Source of the DNA: a virus
DNA: 64,000 nt
Direction: 5' to 3' (one strand)
IMG/VR virus record: IMGVR_UViG_3300035703_004076
Location: 1 to 64,000 of that record
The notes under the pieces were generated by a model that had not been told where the DNA came from, made no database searches, and was given only the letters and a program-made list of their open reading frames with translations. The translations under genes were made by a program, and so were the position numbers. Position 1 is the stretch's first letter. Each line of letters opens with the position of its first letter. Below are positions 62,896 to 64,000 of the stretch, in pieces.

Positions 62896-63195
62896 TTAGG
62901 ATCTATCTCTCTTTTCCTTCTGTGTCCGCTGGTGCGTGAACCCCTTCACTTCAACTCTCAGTATCGTATAGCATGGATACTTAATATCACTCGCTTTCAT
63001 GTTATGTACTGTCTTAAAGTAGTCTACTACTCGTACTACTTCACCTACTGGCGTGTTCTCATAGAACTTTATGTAGAGGTGTTCACGTCCTGTTGGCGTG
63101 TGGAACATGACATCACGCTCTTCTATGAATGAATACTCACGGATGTGGTTTTTGATAGCCGGCTCGTTTAACTTTGCTGTGATGATGTCTTTCAT
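62896..63195 (-). CDS. Hypothetical protein
   Basis: This 99-residue protein starts MKDIITAKLNEPAIKNHIRE and has a beta-rich middle (RDVMFHTPTGREHLYIKFYE), a helix (VVRVVDYFKTVHNMKASDIK) and a basic tail (THQRTQKEKRDRS). LNE-P near the start recalls the targeting-peptide site of its neighbours but has Pro after the cut, so I do not claim it. Its leader (CATACATAGAGTTATATGAAA) is nearly the same as that of 63229-63642. Confidence 0.68.
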   Translation of the reverse strand: MKDIITAKLNEPAIKNHIREYSFIEERDVMFHTPTGREHLYIKFYENTPVGEVVRVVDYFKTVHNMKASDIKYPCYTILRVEVKGFTHQRTQKEKRDRS

Positions 63196-63228
63196 ATAAC
63201 TCTATGTATGCGTCCCACTAGCTATGGA

Positions 63229-63642
63229 CTACACACCTTTTAAGTCTGGATACAACACGTCAATCAAGCTACTTACGCTATCTTCTGTGTCGGTGTTTGT
63301 CTTGTTGAGCGTTCGTGCTATCTGGTTATGAGTAAGTTGTGGATACTGTTTGCGTACTGCATCTGATACGTTCTTCATAGCGATGGCATAGTTTGATCCA
63401 GATGTGATGTTGAGCTGTGATGTGTGTGATAAGTGTGTTGTAATCAGTGTTTTTATCAGTTGACGTAAAGTTTGATAATCGTGTGTTCTGGCTTTGAACT
63501 GTTGTAGAAACTCTTGTGCTGCTTGTGGATTGGACTGTTCGAGTTGCTTGTATCTGTTCTTGGCTGCGAGGTTACGGCCTAGTATCTCTCCTGGCTCAAG
63601 AGCTTCTGCGAGTGTGGAAATGTACTGCGTAAAGCGTTTCAT
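63229..63642 (-). CDS. Candidate internal head protein with capsid-targeting-like N-terminus
   Basis: This 137-residue protein starts MKRFTQYISTLAE, then ALEPGE. The pattern MK.F..YI followed by LAE-A matches the T4 capsid-targeting sequence and gp21 cleavage consensus. The remaining 124 residues are helical and basic, Gln-rich (NRYKQLEQSNPQAAQEFLQQ, QTLRQLIKTLITTHLSHTSQ), and would suit DNA association. It resembles the candidates at 54506-56063 but stands 7 kb away. Function is unknown. Confidence 0.72.
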   Translation of the reverse strand: MKRFTQYISTLAEALEPGEILGRNLAAKNRYKQLEQSNPQAAQEFLQQFKARTHDYQTLRQLIKTLITTHLSHTSQLNITSGSNYAIAMKNVSDAVRKQYPQLTHNQIARTLNKTNTDTEDSVSSLIDVLYPDLKGV

Positions 63643-63677
63643 ATAGCTTTATGTATGCTACTCTGTACTGTGTATGG

Positions 63678-63860
63678 TTACTCGTCTCGTTGCTGCGTTT
63701 GCTCTTGGTTTCGTGCTATCTGTAGTTGTTGCTGTAGCTGCTCAAGCTGTGCGTTGAGGAACATGACTCTGTGTGGATCTGTAGGTGCGTGAGCAAGCTG
63801 TAGTCTCACTCGTGCTATCTCTTCTTCAAGTGCTTTCACTGTGGATTTGGTTCGTATCAT
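63678..63860 (-). CDS. Small coiled-coil protein
   Basis: This 60-residue protein is a basic-to-polar coiled coil (VKALEEEIARVRLQLAHAPT, LNAQLEQLQQQLQIARNQEQ). Its ATG (63858-63860) overlaps the TGA of the next upstream gene by 3 bases (ATGA), so the two are translationally coupled. No family is recognised. Confidence 0.7.
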   Translation of the reverse strand: MIRTKSTVKALEEEIARVRLQLAHAPTDPHRVMFLNAQLEQLQQQLQIARNQEQTQQRDE

Positions 63861-64000
63861 AGGTGTGTTACCTTTATGGCTATGTCGTAGACTATGAGGC
63901 CTATATCGTACCCGACGATGTGTGTCTCGTAGTTGTATGTGGATTGGATATACTGCTGTACTTTGACTGCTCTTGCTCGTGATGCTACATCTTCATACAA
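63857..64000 (-). CDS. C-terminal end of a gene cut by the right edge
   Basis: The last 47 codons of a minus-strand gene enter the window from the right, ending at the TGA at 63857-63859. The visible part (YEDVASRARAVKVQQYIQST, YNYETHIVGYDIGLIVYDIA) shows a helix and a strand-like segment. The family cannot be judged from this piece. The stop overlaps the start of 63678-63860. Confidence 0.7.
   Translation of the reverse strand: MYEDVASRARAVKVQQYIQSTYNYETHIVGYDIGLIVYDIAIKVTHL

Noticed and set aside
62893-62899. CTAAATA before 62435-62815 as a late promoter
   Set aside because: It overlaps the stop of the upstream gene and no other late-gene feature is present.

Overview
The window is a 64 kb segment of a tailed, contractile-tail (T4-type) bacteriophage genome. 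Twelve virion genes follow T4 order and orientation on the minus strand. Read in the direction of transcription (right to left) they are gp5, gp25, gp6, a gp7-position protein, gp8, a giant DUF4815-type protein, small virion proteins, a tail-collar protein, a block of fibre and adhesin genes, gp13, gp14, gp15, gp16, gp17 and gp18. The gp8, gp13, gp14, gp15 and DUF4815-type proteins look most like those of marine T4-like phages. The sequence does not identify the host. Near-exact copies of the T4 late promoter (TATAAATA) and relaxed versions of it stand before several structural genes.

Layout. 1-7480: sheath (cut by the left edge), terminase and neck/tail-completion genes. 7483-28418: about 21 kb of host-recognition genes, comprising two fibres ending in S74 self-cleaving chaperones, a four-lectin-domain protein, two fibres sharing an N-terminal module, a protein with ten 25-residue BspA-type repeats, another modular fibre and a histidine-rich collar protein; a holin-like gene lies among them. 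28425-47622: baseplate, including a 2962-residue protein and a gp5 hub without a recognisable lysozyme domain. 47655-54262: small genes of mostly unknown function plus a secreted subtilisin-like protease with its own promoter and terminator. 54375-56095: a compact unit of late promoter, four small genes and terminator, in which three or four proteins start with a peptide resembling the T4 capsid-targeting sequence. 56107-64000: densely packed small genes with strong ribosome binding sites, two near-identical 31-base promoter blocks, structured leaders, and a two-gene island on the plus strand that encodes an AT-hook protein.

How it fits together. The left two thirds build the tail, the packaging motor and a large exchangeable set of adhesins. 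The right third looks like early or regulatory genes, interrupted by a late operon whose products are candidates for packaging inside the head. Several genes below 60 codons (52155-52331, 53341-53421, 57119-57283, 58439-58582) were found by reading intergenic sequence. No tRNA gene, CRISPR array, integrase, reverse transcriptase or replication gene was recognised.
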